From: Macrostomum hystrix
Lineage: Eukaryota > Platyhelminthes > Macrostomidae
Direction of reading: 5' to 3'
Length of the DNA stretch: 64,000 nt
Assembly (NCBI GenBank): GCA_950097015.1
Contig: CATNEN010000033.1
Location: 4,385,501 to 4,449,500, forward strand
Below the pieces are notes generated by a model. That model did not search any database. It saw only the letters and a program-made list of their open reading frames with translations, and was not told the DNA's origin. The position numbers and the translations under genes are program-made. Below are positions 1 to 12,057 of the stretch, in pieces; the stretch's first letter is position 1, and each line of letters starts with the position of its first letter.

Positions 1-557
1 TCTTTGAAGTCCCGCAGAGTGGGGATTCTGCGGCACTGGGGTTGGGGGCGTCCGAGCCGGATGGGCAGAAGGGGGTATGGGGCTGATGGGAAGTGGCAAA
101 ACTGCCGCCCAAAGACCCCTGGGGCGATCGGACAGGCAGGAAGCAGGTGTCGGCTGTAATTCACTTTCCACGGATGGAGCAGATAGGGACGGAGGGGATT
201 CAGATGCCAAAGCAGGAGGAGGTGTGTCTGGGGATATGGGAAAACACGGTGGCAATGATCCGGTCACTCCATGCGGAGCCCCCGAGATGACGGGAAATGC
301 TCCCCCAGGTCCAATTTCCCCGCTGGCTCATTGAGTTCCGCATCCTCCGCGCTGTCGCTCACTTTCCCATCCCATTTAGGGATTCTGCTCTACATTGTGG
401 CCTGACCCCCGGCAGGGAGCAGGGGAATCCGGGTGAGAATCGAGGCGGGAATGATGCGGGCTCGAGGATTTGGACTTCCCCGGATGCGGCTGGGACGGGC
501 GGGAGGCGGGAAGCCCGGCGGAGTGAAAGTTCTGGCCACTGAATGGCGTCGACTCAC
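1..557. other. GC-rich intron or flank, no exon seen
   Basis: This stretch follows the last visible splice donor of the Cys-loop receptor gene on the minus strand. I see no segment encoding a cytoplasmic loop or fourth membrane helix on either strand, so it is read as intron. The overlapping short ORFs are chance products of high GC content. Confidence 0.5.
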
Positions 558-3500
558 GCGCCTGAGCAGCGGCGGCATCGGGCCGCTTTTGTCGCCGTTA
601 AAGTGCAGATTCACAATGATGGTCACCAGGAATGTGGACAGGGTGATGATGCCCATGTTCACGCAGTAGTAGCGCCCTGTGGCGATACAGAAAAGTACAT
701 TAGAATTCTTATTCGTATGTTGAATTCTCGAAATTGTTAGAAATATTCTCACCAATCAAGGGAAAAGTTTCCACAGCGCTGGGGATCAGCTCAGCCAGCA
801 GGAGCAGCAGAATGAAGAACGCCACGAAGATGTTCATGCCTAAACCGAAGGCGCAAAGCGAATTTGGTTTCTTAGAAATCCTTTCTAGCGGGTCGTTGAG
901 TATAGGGGAGCGTGTTTACATGCCCGGGTACTGCTGTGGGCCAGGGGTTGGAGAGAGGATTGTGAACCTGGGCAGTGTCGGTTGGTCATTGCGGACCGGG
1001 AATTTTTTTACTATTGGAGTCTCTGCGGGTCATTATGGTGAGTTTCGGCAGCCTCACCCAGTAGCATCTTGGCGGGCGCCTCAGGCGGCAGGCAGAAGAC
1101 CACCAGGGTGAGCATGGACAGCAGGATGCAGGGCACCACCAGGATGGCCACGTAGAAGGAAGGATTGCGCATCATGCGGATGCGGTACTCCAGCAGCCGG
1201 AACTTCTTCTGAACCGGCCGGCCCTGCCAGTCGTGCGCCGGCTCGTGCCGGTAGGTGACGCCGCTGCGGATCTGCAGGATTCGATCGTCGGGATCGGCCA
1301 CGTCCATCTCCCGCTCGCCGTCCGTCTCCCATTCGTTGCTTTCCACGTAGTCGCTGAAGTCAACGAACGGCAGCAGCTTCTGGATGGAGAAGGTGTCGTT
1401 GAGCCTGAGGTCTGTCATGGACCAGTCTAGAAGCAGCTGACGTTCGTCGTAGGTCCAGGAGCCAAAACGGATGCAGCAGAGCTGGAGAAAAAATGTTTAG
1501 GATGTGAAGAGTACTATTTTTACACCCTTTTCCATTGCTCACAGAACATGGACTAGCTCACAATCTTACCTGGGTATCGAACGGAAAGTGCATGATGGTG
1601 ACCTGGCAGGTGGTCTTAAGCAGAGCCTGTGGTATCCAAAGTACGTCTCCGCTGCGGTCCACAACGATTCGGGCTTCCCTGACCTCCATTGTTCTCTCAT
1701 CGGCGCTGAAGGAAAAAATCGAATAATTTTCTCGCACAGATTCGCAGGAGGACAGATTGACAACTGAGTTCTCTACGGCAGTCAATAGGCCTTACAAATT
1801 GTACAGCTTAATATCCGGTGTCCAGATTTGCGACGGCGCCACGCGGATCTGCTTGATGGCGCGGAACTCCGGCTCAGTCCAGTTCTCCCAGGACAGCAGG
1901 TTGTCGCGCCAGGTCTGTGGCAAAATGTACAGTGTCAAAATGTACATAGCCCTGACCAATCAAAATCTGCCCTCAATATTTTTTGTTGATGTCAGTCACG
2001 CGATCGGCTTGTGGTTGTTTTAAGAGGGTGATTCCTGACGAGTTGTTCTAAAAATAGCAACAATTGGAACTGCTTTTTACAGGAGTTGGTACACTCGCCA
2101 ATTGCTCAATCCATAGGGAGTACCCGCTATTTTTCCCCTGGGGAAAGACTACGGGATATTTCAAATACCCACTTCCTACTTCACGACAGCTCTCAAACCA
2201 AATAACCGATTTTTGTGAAAGTCCTCCATATGGATCAAATTTTCCGCATTACGATGCAACTTTCAAAGCCGTCCGACGTCAGCATCGTCGAGATATTCAG
2301 CGATTCCTGTCGAAAACAATCTTGACCCTGGGGACAAGGACATTGTTCTGTGTAAACCTCTGCGGCAAATCCGTATTGGTTCAATAATATGAGTCCATCT
2401 GCCGTAGAGACCTTTGTTCTTAGCATCCCAGGCACCAGGTTCTGACTGAAGACAGCACACAGAAGAGGATTATTCCATTTTAACTTTGGAAACGCAGCGC
2501 AGTCTTAGATGCCGATCGGCTGCCTTTGTTGAAGGTCCCGACAGTCGCTCCTAATGCTCCAGACGGTGATGTAGGGAAAACTGGTGACTGTGATGCTGAG
2601 AACAAAGGCCCTGTGACTGATTGATATTGTTTGTAGAGCCGACAAGGTTTCATGTCTATATTGGTGGTTTTCGCCTTTCGACAAGCGAACAAGAATCTCG
2701 AAAATGTTTTGTGATCCTGGGAGTTGTTTCATCGGATAGAGCGGAAAAATTTTAGCCCGTGTTCTGCCGATTTTCATGGCGATCGGTTGAATATTTTGGG
2801 ACGTTCAGAAAAAAGATGTATTTGAAATACCCTTCAGCTAAACGTGCACGGTGTACATTCGCTTGAACTCACGAATCTCAGCCAGCAGTTGGTCCGCAGC
2901 ATCTGCTTGTTTTCCTCCAGGTCCAGGATCTGGATAAGCGCCAGGCCCAGGCGGACTGTCATCACGTCGGAGCTGTTGATGACCGGCCTGCCGACAATGC
3001 CCCACTGAGCGTACTTGCCCAGCAGCTTGCTGGTGAGTCTTTTCTCCACCGGCCAGCGGTGCTCATTCTGCGCCCCTCGCTCCTGCTCATCACGGTCGAG
3101 GCGCCAGTTGAGCTCGGAACCGCTGCCGACGGAGGCACAGTCTGCGACGGTGGGTAGTTTGATGCGAACTATTGACACCAATCAGTTAAACTGCCGTCCA
3201 CGAGCAGTTTAATGACTCTGGAGACTACAGAGACCTCGAGTTTTCACCCAATACCTTCGAGCTAAAAACTAAAGACGATAAAATGAAAGACTCGAGCGAA
3301 AACTGTACAGCCTGAAAGTGTCCCAAGAGGTGCAGGAGATGAAACCCTGGACTGAGCCCGGGTGAAGAGTGAGAGAAAGAGAAGCCGCAGCGGGTATGAT
3401 AGAAATTTCGTTTGCCTCATTCAATAACGCTGGGCGGCGGGTTTCGCCACTTGAGGCGCTGTCCAGTTTTCAAGTCTTTCGCTACCATTTCTTCCTCTGT

Positions 3501-4052
3501 TGGCCTCTCGCGAAAGGAAAATTATCCCAATAGGCCTTCCCATTCCCCGTGTGCGCCCTTCCTGCTTCTCCACTTCACGGCTCTCACTTGGGATTTGATC
3601 GATGGAGAAGCCGGTCGTTGGGATTAAGAAAACAGTTTGTGAGGCCATTATTATTCTAGTCCAATGGGGCGTCGTCATGGAGACTCTGACAGTGCAGGGT
3701 CTGGGGTTACCGTATCTGGGGTTACCGTCAGCTAGACCGTCTGCTAGCTGAACTCAAATTCGCGGTCGGTTTTTCGGCTCGCCTTGCCAGAAATTTGCAT
3801 AACTGCTTCAGTCAGATAAAAGGTATCAAAATTTAAACGCTTCTCGGCCATAATTCACTTCACTTGACTTGGTCGGTACTCGAGGGAGTTTGGGATCGGT
3901 TTGCGCTAGGTATTTTTCCTACTGAATCTGGATGAGCACGGAATGAGGATGTTTTAATTATGAAAGGATTCCTAAAATTGTATAAAATTCAAGAGTAAGA
4001 AGCCCAAGCAGAACTCACACAGCAGGAGCAGCAGGGCAACACGGTGAAGCAT
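558..4052 (-). CDS. Cys-loop ligand-gated channel subunit, nicotinic type, probably anion-selective; partial at the 3' end
   Basis: Seven exons join in frame: 4052-4019, 3141-2873, 1914-1796, 1705-1570, 1481-1058, 839-753 and 676-558, giving 396 residues before the gene leaves the window. A signal peptide starts MLHRVALLLLLYCASV. The extracellular domain shows the WTPD motif of loop A, a Cys-loop with exactly 13 residues between its cysteines (FPFD inside) and GSWTY at loop B. The second Cys is doubled (LCCIRFGSW). No vicinal Cys pair precedes M1, so this is a non-alpha subunit. M1, M2 and M3 are present; the large cytoplasmic loop and M4 are missing. The M1-M2 linker reads P-A-K at -2' to 0', where cation channels have Glu at -1'. 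Pro-Ala here is the signature of acetylcholine-gated chloride channels described in schistosomes and snails. Position 9' is Val rather than Leu. It should act in the plasma membrane of nerve or muscle as part of a pentamer. Confidence 0.92.
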
Positions 4053-4556
4053 GCTGGTGCTGGGCTTCCTCTTCGAGACTCGACCGGGCCCACCGACGAG
4101 TCGCAGAACACGCCGCTTGCTGCTTTTCATCCAGTTTGCTTCCATTGTTCAGCTTTCTGGGGTAAGGGCAGGGGAGGATGCGGCTCTGGGCGCGGCTCCC
4201 GACGAAGGGAGTGGCTGAGGGGAGCAGAGAAGGGAGAATCCTACCCAACTGCCTCTCCCTTCTCCCCGTTCCACCCTCGCGCGTCCCCAATGAGGGGAGC
4301 TGCTTCTTCTTTCCCGGCTCTTGTGTCCCCCCACCCACCTTCACCGCTGTCCAGTTCGTGGGGCAGGTTGCTGTGTAGCATTTGAATGAGCTACCTGTGC
4401 TGCTTGGCCATTGCTGGGCAAATGATCAAACTTGGGGACCTTGGATTTGGGGTGGGGCTGAAGCAGCAGGTGTACCGATTGCCCGATGCTTAACTCAACT
4501 TTTGTAAATCTAAAATTGCTAAATTTCTCGCTTCTTGGTTTGTTTTAGAGATTGAA
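4053..4556. other. 5' flank of the receptor gene
   Basis: GC-rich sequence upstream of the receptor start. On the minus strand a splice-acceptor-like CCCAG sits 7 nt before the ATG. Several long overlapping ORFs on both strands are mutually exclusive and show no domain. No TATA box was seen. Confidence 0.35.
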
Positions 4557-6508
4557 ATGCAGAAGCAGCCAGGGTGACATGCAGCACCAAGAGTGACATG
4601 CAGAACCAAGAGTGACATGCAGCACCAAGAGTGACATGCAGAACCAAGAGTGACATGCAGCACCAAGAGTGACATGCAGCACCAAGAGTGACATGCAGCA
4701 CCAAGAGTGACATGCAGCACCAAGAGTGACATGCAGAAGCAGCATGAGTGACATGCAGCAGCAAGAGTGACATGCAGAAGCAGCAAGAGCGACATGCAAA
4801 AGCAGCAAGAGCGACGTGCAAAAGCACCAAGAGTGACATGCAGAACCAAGAGTGACATGCAGCACCAAGAGTGACATGCAAAAGCAGCAAGAGTGACATG
4901 CAGCACCAAGAGTGACATGCAGAAGCAGCATGAGTGACATGCAGCAGCAAGAGTGACATGCAGAAGCAGCATGAGTGACATGCAGCAGCAAGAGTGACAT
5001 GCAGAAGCATCAAGAGTGACATGCAGAAGCAGCAAGAGCGACATGAAGAAGCACTAAGGGTGACATGCAGAAGCAGCAAGAGCGACATGCAAAAGCAGCA
5101 AGAGTGACATGCAGTACCAAGAGTGACATGCAGAACCAAGAGTGACATGCAGCACCAAGAGTGACATGCAGCACCAAGAGTGACATGCAGAAGCAGCATG
5201 AGTGACATGCAGCAGCAAGAGTGACATGCAGAAGCAGCATGAGTGACATGCAGCAGCAAGAGTGACATGCAGAAGCATCAAGAGTGACATGCAGAAGCAG
5301 CAAGAGCGACATGAAGAAGCACTAAGGGTGACATGCAGAAGCAGCAAGAGCGACATGCAAAAGCAGCAAGAGTGACATGCAGCACCAAGAGTGACATGCA
5401 GAAGCAGCAAGAGTGACATGCAGCACCAAGAGTGACATGCAGCACCAAGAGTGACATGCAGAAGCAGCATAAGTGACATGCAGCAGCAAGAGTGACATGC
5501 AGAAGCATCAAGAGTGACATGCAGCACCAAGAGTGACATGCAGAAGCAGCATGAGTGACATGCAGCAGCAAGAGTGACATGCAGAAGCATCAAGAGTGAC
5601 ATGCAGCAGCAAGAGTGACATGCAGAAGCACCAAGTGTGACACGCAGAAGCAGCAAGAGTGACATGCAGCAGCAAGAGTGACATGCAGAAGCAGCAAAAG
5701 TGACATGCAGAAGCAGCAAGAGCGACATGCAAAAGCAGCAAGAGTGACATGCAGAAGCACCAAGAGTGACATGCAGCACCAAGAGTGACATGCAGCACCA
5801 AGAGTGACATGCAGCACCAAGAGTGACATGCAGCACCAAGAGTGACATGCAGAACCAAGAGTGACATGCAGCACCAAGAGTGACATGCAGAACCAAGAGT
5901 GACATGCAGCACCAAGAGTGACATGCAGCACCAAGAGTGACATGCAGCACCAAGAGTGACATGCAGAAGCAGCATGAGTGACATGCAGCACCAAGAGTGA
6001 CATGCAGCACCAAGAGTGACATGCAGAAGCAGCATGAGTGACATGCAGCAGCAAGAGTGACATGCAGAAGCATCAAGAGTGACATGCAGAAGCATCAAGA
6101 GTGACATGCAGCAGCAAGAGTGACATGCAGAAGCACCAAGAGTGACATGCAGAAGCAGCAAGAGCGACATGAAGAAGCACCAAGAGTGACATGAAGAAGC
6201 ACCAAGAGTGACATGCAGAAGCAGCAAGAGCGACATGCAAAAGCAGCAAGAGCGACATGCAAAAGCAGCAAGAGCGACATGCAAAAGCAGCAAGAGCGAC
6301 ATGCAAAAGCAGCAAGAGTGACATGCAGCACCAAGAGTGACATGCAGCACCAAGAGTGACATGCAGAAGCAGCATGAGTGACATGCAGCAGCAAGAGTGA
6401 CATGCAGAAGCAGCCAGAGTGACATGCAGAAGCAGCAAAAGTGGCATGCAGAAGCAGCCAGAGTGGCATGCAGATACAAGAGTGACCTCGAGAGTGGCAT
6501 GCAGTTAG
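4557..6508. repeat. Minisatellite, mixed 19- and 22-bp units
   Basis: About 95 tandem units share the core GAGTGACATGCAG. Units ending CACCAA or CAGCAA are 19 bp, and units with AAGCAGCAA are 22 bp. The core contains no stop in the minus-strand frames, so long overlapping ORFs (MSLLVLHVTLGAACHS-like) appear in all three frames. These are by-products of the repeat. Confidence 0.97.
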
Positions 6509-7550
6509 AGTGAAAATTCTAGCCCGGGGATTTCCAGAGGCCAGTAAGCAAGCAAAATGGAAGCAATGAGCAAAAGGTGAACTCAGTGCAGCCAGGAGAT
6601 CGAGAGTGAGTGGCACAGAGTGACGGTGGGGGAGGGTGGGCGGTGTGGCCACTCGCGCGCTGAGGCGTAACTCGGGAAAATTAAATGCAGCGAGTCGCTG
6701 ACCAGCAGCAGAAAGAGGAAGGGGAGAAAGCGAACGGAGGGGAAGTCTGAGAGAGGAGTTCCCCCGGCTAACGAACTCTGTGAGGGTAGCAGCTCACGCA
6801 TGGGACAGGTCTGGGCAGTGAGGCTGACAGCATCTATAGTGTGACTTCTCAGTAGCGGCGCCTGATCAAGTTAACTTGGGCCGAACGGAGCAGGCAAGAA
6901 AGAAAAAAACACGACAAATCAGGGGGCTCATTGTGACTACGAAATCGGATTTCTTGGAGGCGTAGATTTTCCAATGAGCTGCTCAAAAGTTCATCAAGAA
7001 ACAGCATCAGAGTTGAAATGAGCATTCAGAGCGCAGGTGTGGCTGAGCAAGAGTGCTCTAACATAGGCTCACTTTTTAGCTTGCGATCCGGAGCGGATTA
7101 CCGCTGGCGGCGGGGGGTGGCTGTGGCGGATTATCCGCACTCCGGGACTCCAGCAGCCTCATCAATAATCTAAGACACACTGCGGGTCCGGGCAGCTAGG
7201 AGCTGGGGAAGTGGCCACTCAAGTCGCAGCTGACACTGCAGGGTAGGCAGGCAGTGCTGCTAGGTGGCCTGAACTGTCATGTAAAACTGATTTGCCATTT
7301 ATAAGGGAGGCGAGAAAGGGAGAGAAATTGAGATAGGGAGCTCAGGAGGGCTGATGAGACAAGTGAGCTAGAAATCAATTCTTATAAATGTAATTTTTAA
7401 TTGGGTGACACTATTATTTCTATTATTATTAAAATTATTTCTTTCATTAAGTAGGAAATTAATTAACAAATAGATATTGGCCAGAAAAACAAGAGTTTTT
7501 CATATTTTCCCAATATGAAAAACATTGGGAAAATCAGCCAGTGTAAACTT
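6509..7550. other. Intergenic, no gene recognised
   Basis: Mixed GC-rich sequence, AT-rich after about 7380. No conserved ORF, RNA gene or long repeat was recognised. Confidence 0.4.
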
Positions 7551-8195
7551 CACTCTCACTGAGATTGAGATGAGATTGAGACAGAGAGATGGTGAGATTG
7601 AGATGAGATTGAGACTGAGAGATGGTGAGATTGAGATGAGATTGAGACTGAGAGATGGTGAGATTGAGATGAGATTGAGACTGAGAGATGGTGAGATTGA
7701 GACTGAGAGACCATGAGATTAAGAATGAAAGATGATGAGATTGAGACTGAGAGAGGATGAGATTGAGACAGAGAGATGAGATTGAGACTGAGAGATGGTG
7801 AGATTGAGATGAGATTGAGACTGAGAGATGGTGAGATTGAGATGAGATTGAGACTGAGAGATGGTGAGATTGAGATGAGATTGAGACTGAGAGATGGTGA
7901 GATTGAGATGAGATTGAGACTGAGAGATGGTGAGATTGAGATGAGATTGAGACTGAGAGACCATGAGATTAAGAATGAAAGATGATGAGATTGAGACTGA
8001 GAGACCATGAGATTAAGAATGAAAGATGATGAGATTGAGACTGAGAGAGGATGAGATTGAGACAGAGAGATGAGATTGAGACTGAGAGATCATGAGATTG
8101 AGACTGAGAGATCATGAGATTGAGACTGAGAGATCATGAGATTGAGACTGAGAGATGAGATTGAGACAGAGAGATAAGATTGAGACGGAGGGGTG
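7551..8195. repeat. Purine-rich minisatellite (GAGATTGAGA family)
   Basis: Tandem units of about 33 bp are built from GAGATTGAGATGAGATTGAG and ACTGAGAGATGGT. Variants carry ACCATGAGATTAAGAATGAA or ATCATGAGATT blocks. The strand is almost free of C. Confidence 0.95.
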
Positions 8196-9404
8196 AGTTA
8201 TTGATGAGTTGAGTTGGCTGTAGGTTCGGCAAGTTTTAGGGTGTTTTAAGGGCCGCATTAAGTTGAATTCCTATTTTCAGGCATTCTTTTGTTCCAATTT
8301 TGACTTGTTCAAAAAGCGGCTCAAAAAAACTTCAATTTCCGGGGCAGAGTGCTGTCTGCTGTCAAAAAATCCATTTCGCAAATCGAATTTCTCCCTCCTC
8401 CTGCCTTGCCCTCTGTCTCTTTGTGTGAACGGGCCGAAACGCTGAGCTGAGCTTGGCCCAAAATGGGCAGCCGCGGAATTTGATATTGCTGGGGAGCGCG
8501 CCAGGAGCAGAGGCGAAGGCGGAGGGTGGGTGGGTGGCTGGATTAGCAAACTTCTCAGGTTAAGCTAGCACGGGGAGCATGTGTAAGCGCGCGTGTAAAA
8601 TAAAGACATAGGGGAGATGCTACAGCACGGGAACCCGGGTGTACACATGATTTTGTCAGACTCCCAAACGAGGAGGCAAATCATTTTTGAACTGTCCTCT
8701 GCTTTGTAACAATCGCCATCTAGCTTAATTCTTACCGTACTAAGCTTAGTGTATAAAAAATAGAATAGCTGCTCTTCTCAGCCATTCTCAGTTTAATCCC
8801 AACCAATTTCTCCTACAAACTGCTCACCGGAGGTCGCGAAGACTAATTTAACGGCGGCAGAGCCCCTTAGCAACTAGTTTGGTCAGCCACCCACCGGAAA
8901 ACTAATTAGGCATTGCAAACTTTCAAAGCTTAGTGTGCAAGATTCATTGGGACTCCAGAGGCTTGGGAAGCGGGACTGAGCGGGATCCCCCCAGGACAGG
9001 AGGAGCGGGTCAGTCCATCACCCCCCCGATGCACTTTTCATCCATTCCGCCACTAAAAGTTGACTCCACAAATCCGAATTGGCTTTTATCCCAGAATTTT
9101 ATAAGCAACCATATTTTCAGCAATAGAAAAACCGACGTTCAAAAAATCATTGGTTGATCTTAATGTACGAGTAAAAAAGCAATATTCTAATCTGATTTTA
9201 AAATAATATATTTGCAGCAAGGAATCATTAGTAGTATTATTTCTCATCATTTTTGTCGTCAAGACTTGTCTAAAAAATTATGAATAATGAAAAAGAACTG
9301 CAAAATACATTGGACAGCATGATAAAGATATGAGACAAGCAGATTGGTAGCAATGGCCAAGCTCGATTCTTACTGATAACTGTACAGAATATTTACCTAT
9401 CTTA
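8196..9404. other. Intergenic, with one weak promoter-like spot
   Basis: No convincing coding region. A TATAAAAAA string near 8752 is followed about 30 bp later by pyrimidine-rich CTCAGCCATTCTCAG, resembling a TATA and initiator pair on the plus strand. No ORF downstream supports it, so it is only noted. Sequence after 9100 is AT-rich. Confidence 0.3.
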
Positions 9405-9515
9405 GACTGTCCCAGAATGTTCAGAGACAGTCTCAGAATGTTCAGAGACAGTCCCAGAATGTTCAGAGACAGTCCCAGAATGTTCAGAGACAGTCCCTGA
9501 ATGTTCAGACTCCCA
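9405..9515. repeat. 21-bp tandem repeat, about 5 copies
   Basis: Units contain GTCCCAGAATGTTCAGAGACA with single-base variants. The array lies just beyond the stop codon of the minus-strand two-pass membrane protein, so it would fall in the 3' UTR or downstream flank. Confidence 0.93.
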
Positions 9516-9541
9516 GAACAGTTTTCAAACTTTTTAAAATC

Positions 9542-10885
9542 TTAAACAGTTTCCGCGGGAGCGGGTAGAGCCGACGCCGACATGGGCGCGGCGCCGGGCT
9601 CGCCGTCGGTTGCAATGGCAACGGAATCCGCCGGCCGGGCCGAGCGCACAGTCAGCAGCAGCGGCGGATGCGCCGGATGCGGACGCCGCCGGGTGCGCAG
9701 GCGGCTGTGGAGGCTGAGGCCGATGAAGAGCAGCAGCGCGATGAAGGCCAGCAGGCCGGCCAGGCCGGCAATGGACAGGCCTGCCAGGTAGCAGCAAGTG
9801 TGCAGTCCGTGCCAGAGCGCGGCGGCAAGGAGCACGGAGGCCAGCAGGGCTGCCAGGAGCGACAGGAAGGCCAGGCTGAAGACCAGGCGTGGCGCGGTGC
9901 TGCATAGGGAGACCCGAGGACAGGACAGGCCCTTGTAGCGGCTGCGCCAGTCTGCACTCGGGGACGCGAGAAGTTCGGGTTTAGAACCGAGATTGGCGAG
10001 CAGTCTGTGCGATGTACACGTAACCATGGCAACCTGCTTAGTGAAGCCTAATTTCCGGAGATTGATCTGAAGCAATCTACTGAGCCTGATGTTGATTGGC
10101 GGAAGCCCAATGTACATGTATACTGAGCCTGATGTTGATTGGCGGAAGCCCAATGTACATGTATACTGAGCCTGATGTTGATTGGCGGAAGCCCAATGTA
10201 CATGTATACTGAGCCTGATGTTGATTGGCGGAAGCCCAATGTACATGTATACTGAGCCTGATGTTGATTGGCGGAAGCCCAATGTACATGTATACTGAGC
10301 CTGATGTTGATTGGCGGAAGCCCAATGTACATGTATACTGAGCCTGATGTTGATTGGCGGAAGCCCAATGTACATGTATACTGAGCCTGATGTTGATTGG
10401 CGGAAGCCCAATGTACATGTATACTGAGCCTGATGTTGATTGGCGGAAGCCCAATGTACATGTATACTGAGCCTGATGTTGATTGGCGGAAGCCCAATGT
10501 ACATGTATACTGAGCCTGATGTTGATTGGCGGAAGCCCAATGTACATGTATACTGAGCCTGATGTTGATTGGCGGAAGCCCAATGTACATGTATACTGAG
10601 CCTGATGTTGATTGGCGGAAGCCCAATGTACATGTATACTGAGCCTGATGTTGATGATGTTAGCCAGTCGCGGAGAGAAGGCCTTATAGGGGCTTGTCGC
10701 GCAATTTAGCAATCACCAAGGCACAGTGAATATAAACTGCCAGACGATGAGAAATTTTAAGCAGATTAACGCACCTGTGCGAGTGTGAACTCATCCGGAA
10801 TGGCCGAATCGAACTTACCCTCAGTTTTAGTCTCGGGTTGCAGGTGCAGCAGGGCTGGTCCGAAGTACCTGTGCGCCAGTAGCAT
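9542..10885 (-). CDS. Putative two-pass membrane protein, family unknown
   Basis: Two exons are proposed: 10885-10775 (37 codons, MLLAHRYFGPALLHLQPETK onward, donor CAG|GTGCGT) and 10033-9542 (163 codons plus stop), both in phase 0, for a 200-residue product. Two strongly hydrophobic helices lie at about residues 88-113 and 119-146, separated by a short loop (WHGLHT). An Arg-rich turn (RLRTRRRPHP) follows, then a Pro/Ala-rich tail. The spacing, with a Trp and two Cys before the first helix, recalls helices 2 and 3 of claudin/PMP22-type tetraspans, but helices 1 and 4 are absent. I do not assign a family. The intron holds a 43-bp array. The join is supported by phase and GC-rich coding bias only. 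Confidence 0.5.
10078..10655. repeat. 43-bp minisatellite, about 13 near-identical copies
   Basis: Units start TACTGAGCCTGATGTTGATT and end GCCCAATGTACATGTA. All full copies look identical, implying recent expansion or homogenisation. The array sits inside the proposed intron of the two-pass membrane protein gene. As 43 is not a multiple of three, the long minus-strand ORF through it cycles through all frames. Confidence 0.97.
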
Positions 10886-11424
10886 GTTTCGCTTGTTTAT
10901 TAATTTCTTCAAACCGGAAAGAAGTGCGAATAAATCCCGCCGAGTCCCTAATTAAAAGACGGCTGGTCTGGCTCTGATGAAACTGGGAATTAGAAAACCC
11001 CCATAGAACTGAGCATGAATAGATAGCAAGCGGCTCATTGTAAATAATTGATTCCTTAGCAACCTAACCGTCGCTCGGCAGACTTAATTATTCAGCCGCT
11101 GTCCAATCCGTGAAATCCCGGAATATTTTTTGCACTCTTACAGCTGATGAACAGTTCTGATTGATTATTTGGTCAAGAACTGTCATTGGAAACTGCAAAA
11201 TAATCTGCCGAATTACCCGAAATTTGTAAAAAAAACTGATTGAGATATTGAGATTGCTGAATAACTTTATTTGTGCTCCTAATAATGCACTTTATTATTG
11301 AACTCAAATTGTCAACACAATATAGATAATTTGCCGAAAAGCTTGAGAAAATTTCAAAGCGAATTCAAACAAATCGGTTAAAAATGCTTCAATTGACACA
11401 TGATTAGTTAACTCAATTGTTAAC
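10886..11424. other. Intergenic AT-rich DNA
   Basis: Spacer between the membrane-protein start and the 17-bp array. No gene or RNA recognised. Confidence 0.4.
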
Positions 11425-12055
11425 ATGGGTCAGCTTATCATTAATATTTATTTTCAACCCTGCTTTTCAAATGGGTCAGCTTATCAGATGGGTCAGCTTA
11501 TCAGATGGGTCAGCTTATCAAACGGGTCAGCTAATCTAATGGGTCAGCTAAATGGGTCAGCTTTCAAATGGGTCAGCTTATCAAACGGGTCAGCTAATCT
11601 AATGGGTCAGCTAAATGGGTCAGCTTATCAGATGGGTCAGCTTATCAGATGGGTCAGCTTATCAGATGGGTCAGCTTATCAGATGGGTCAGCTTATCAGA
11701 TGGGTCAGCTTATCAGATGGGTCAGCTTATCAGATGGGTCAGCTTATCAGATGGGTCAGCTTATCAGATGGGTCAGCTTATCAGATGGGTCAGCTTATCA
11801 GATGGGTCAGCTTATCAGATGGGTCAGCTTATCAGATGGGTCAGCTTATCAGATGGGTCAGCTTATCAGATGGGTCAGCTTATCAGATGGGTCAGCTTAT
11901 CAGATGGGTCAGCTTATCAGATGGGTCAGCTTATCAGATGGGTCAGCTTATCAGATGGGTCAGCTTATCAGATGGGTCAGCTTATCAGATGGGTCAGCTT
12001 ATCAGATGGGTCAGCTTATCAGATGGGTCAGCTTATCAGATTGGTCAGCTAAATG
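11425..12055. repeat. 17-bp minisatellite (ATGGGTCAGCTTATCAG)
   Basis: About 35 copies; the central 25 or more are perfect, and the left edge carries degenerate or shortened units. The array abuts the stop codon of the phosphatase gene. The unit is stop-free on the plus strand, so chance ORFs of 135-367 codons run through it. Confidence 0.97.
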
Positions 12056-12057
12056 AG

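Noticed and set aside
4490-6652. Many overlapping 100-340-codon minus-strand ORFs rich in Cys, His and Leu
   Set aside because: They are translations of the stop-free 19/22-bp array in all three frames, with no unique start, end or splice logic.
10048-10712. Long minus-strand ORFs with repeated MYIGLPPINIRLSIHVHW
   Set aside because: Products of the perfect 43-bp array; only the part after 10033 behaves like an exon.
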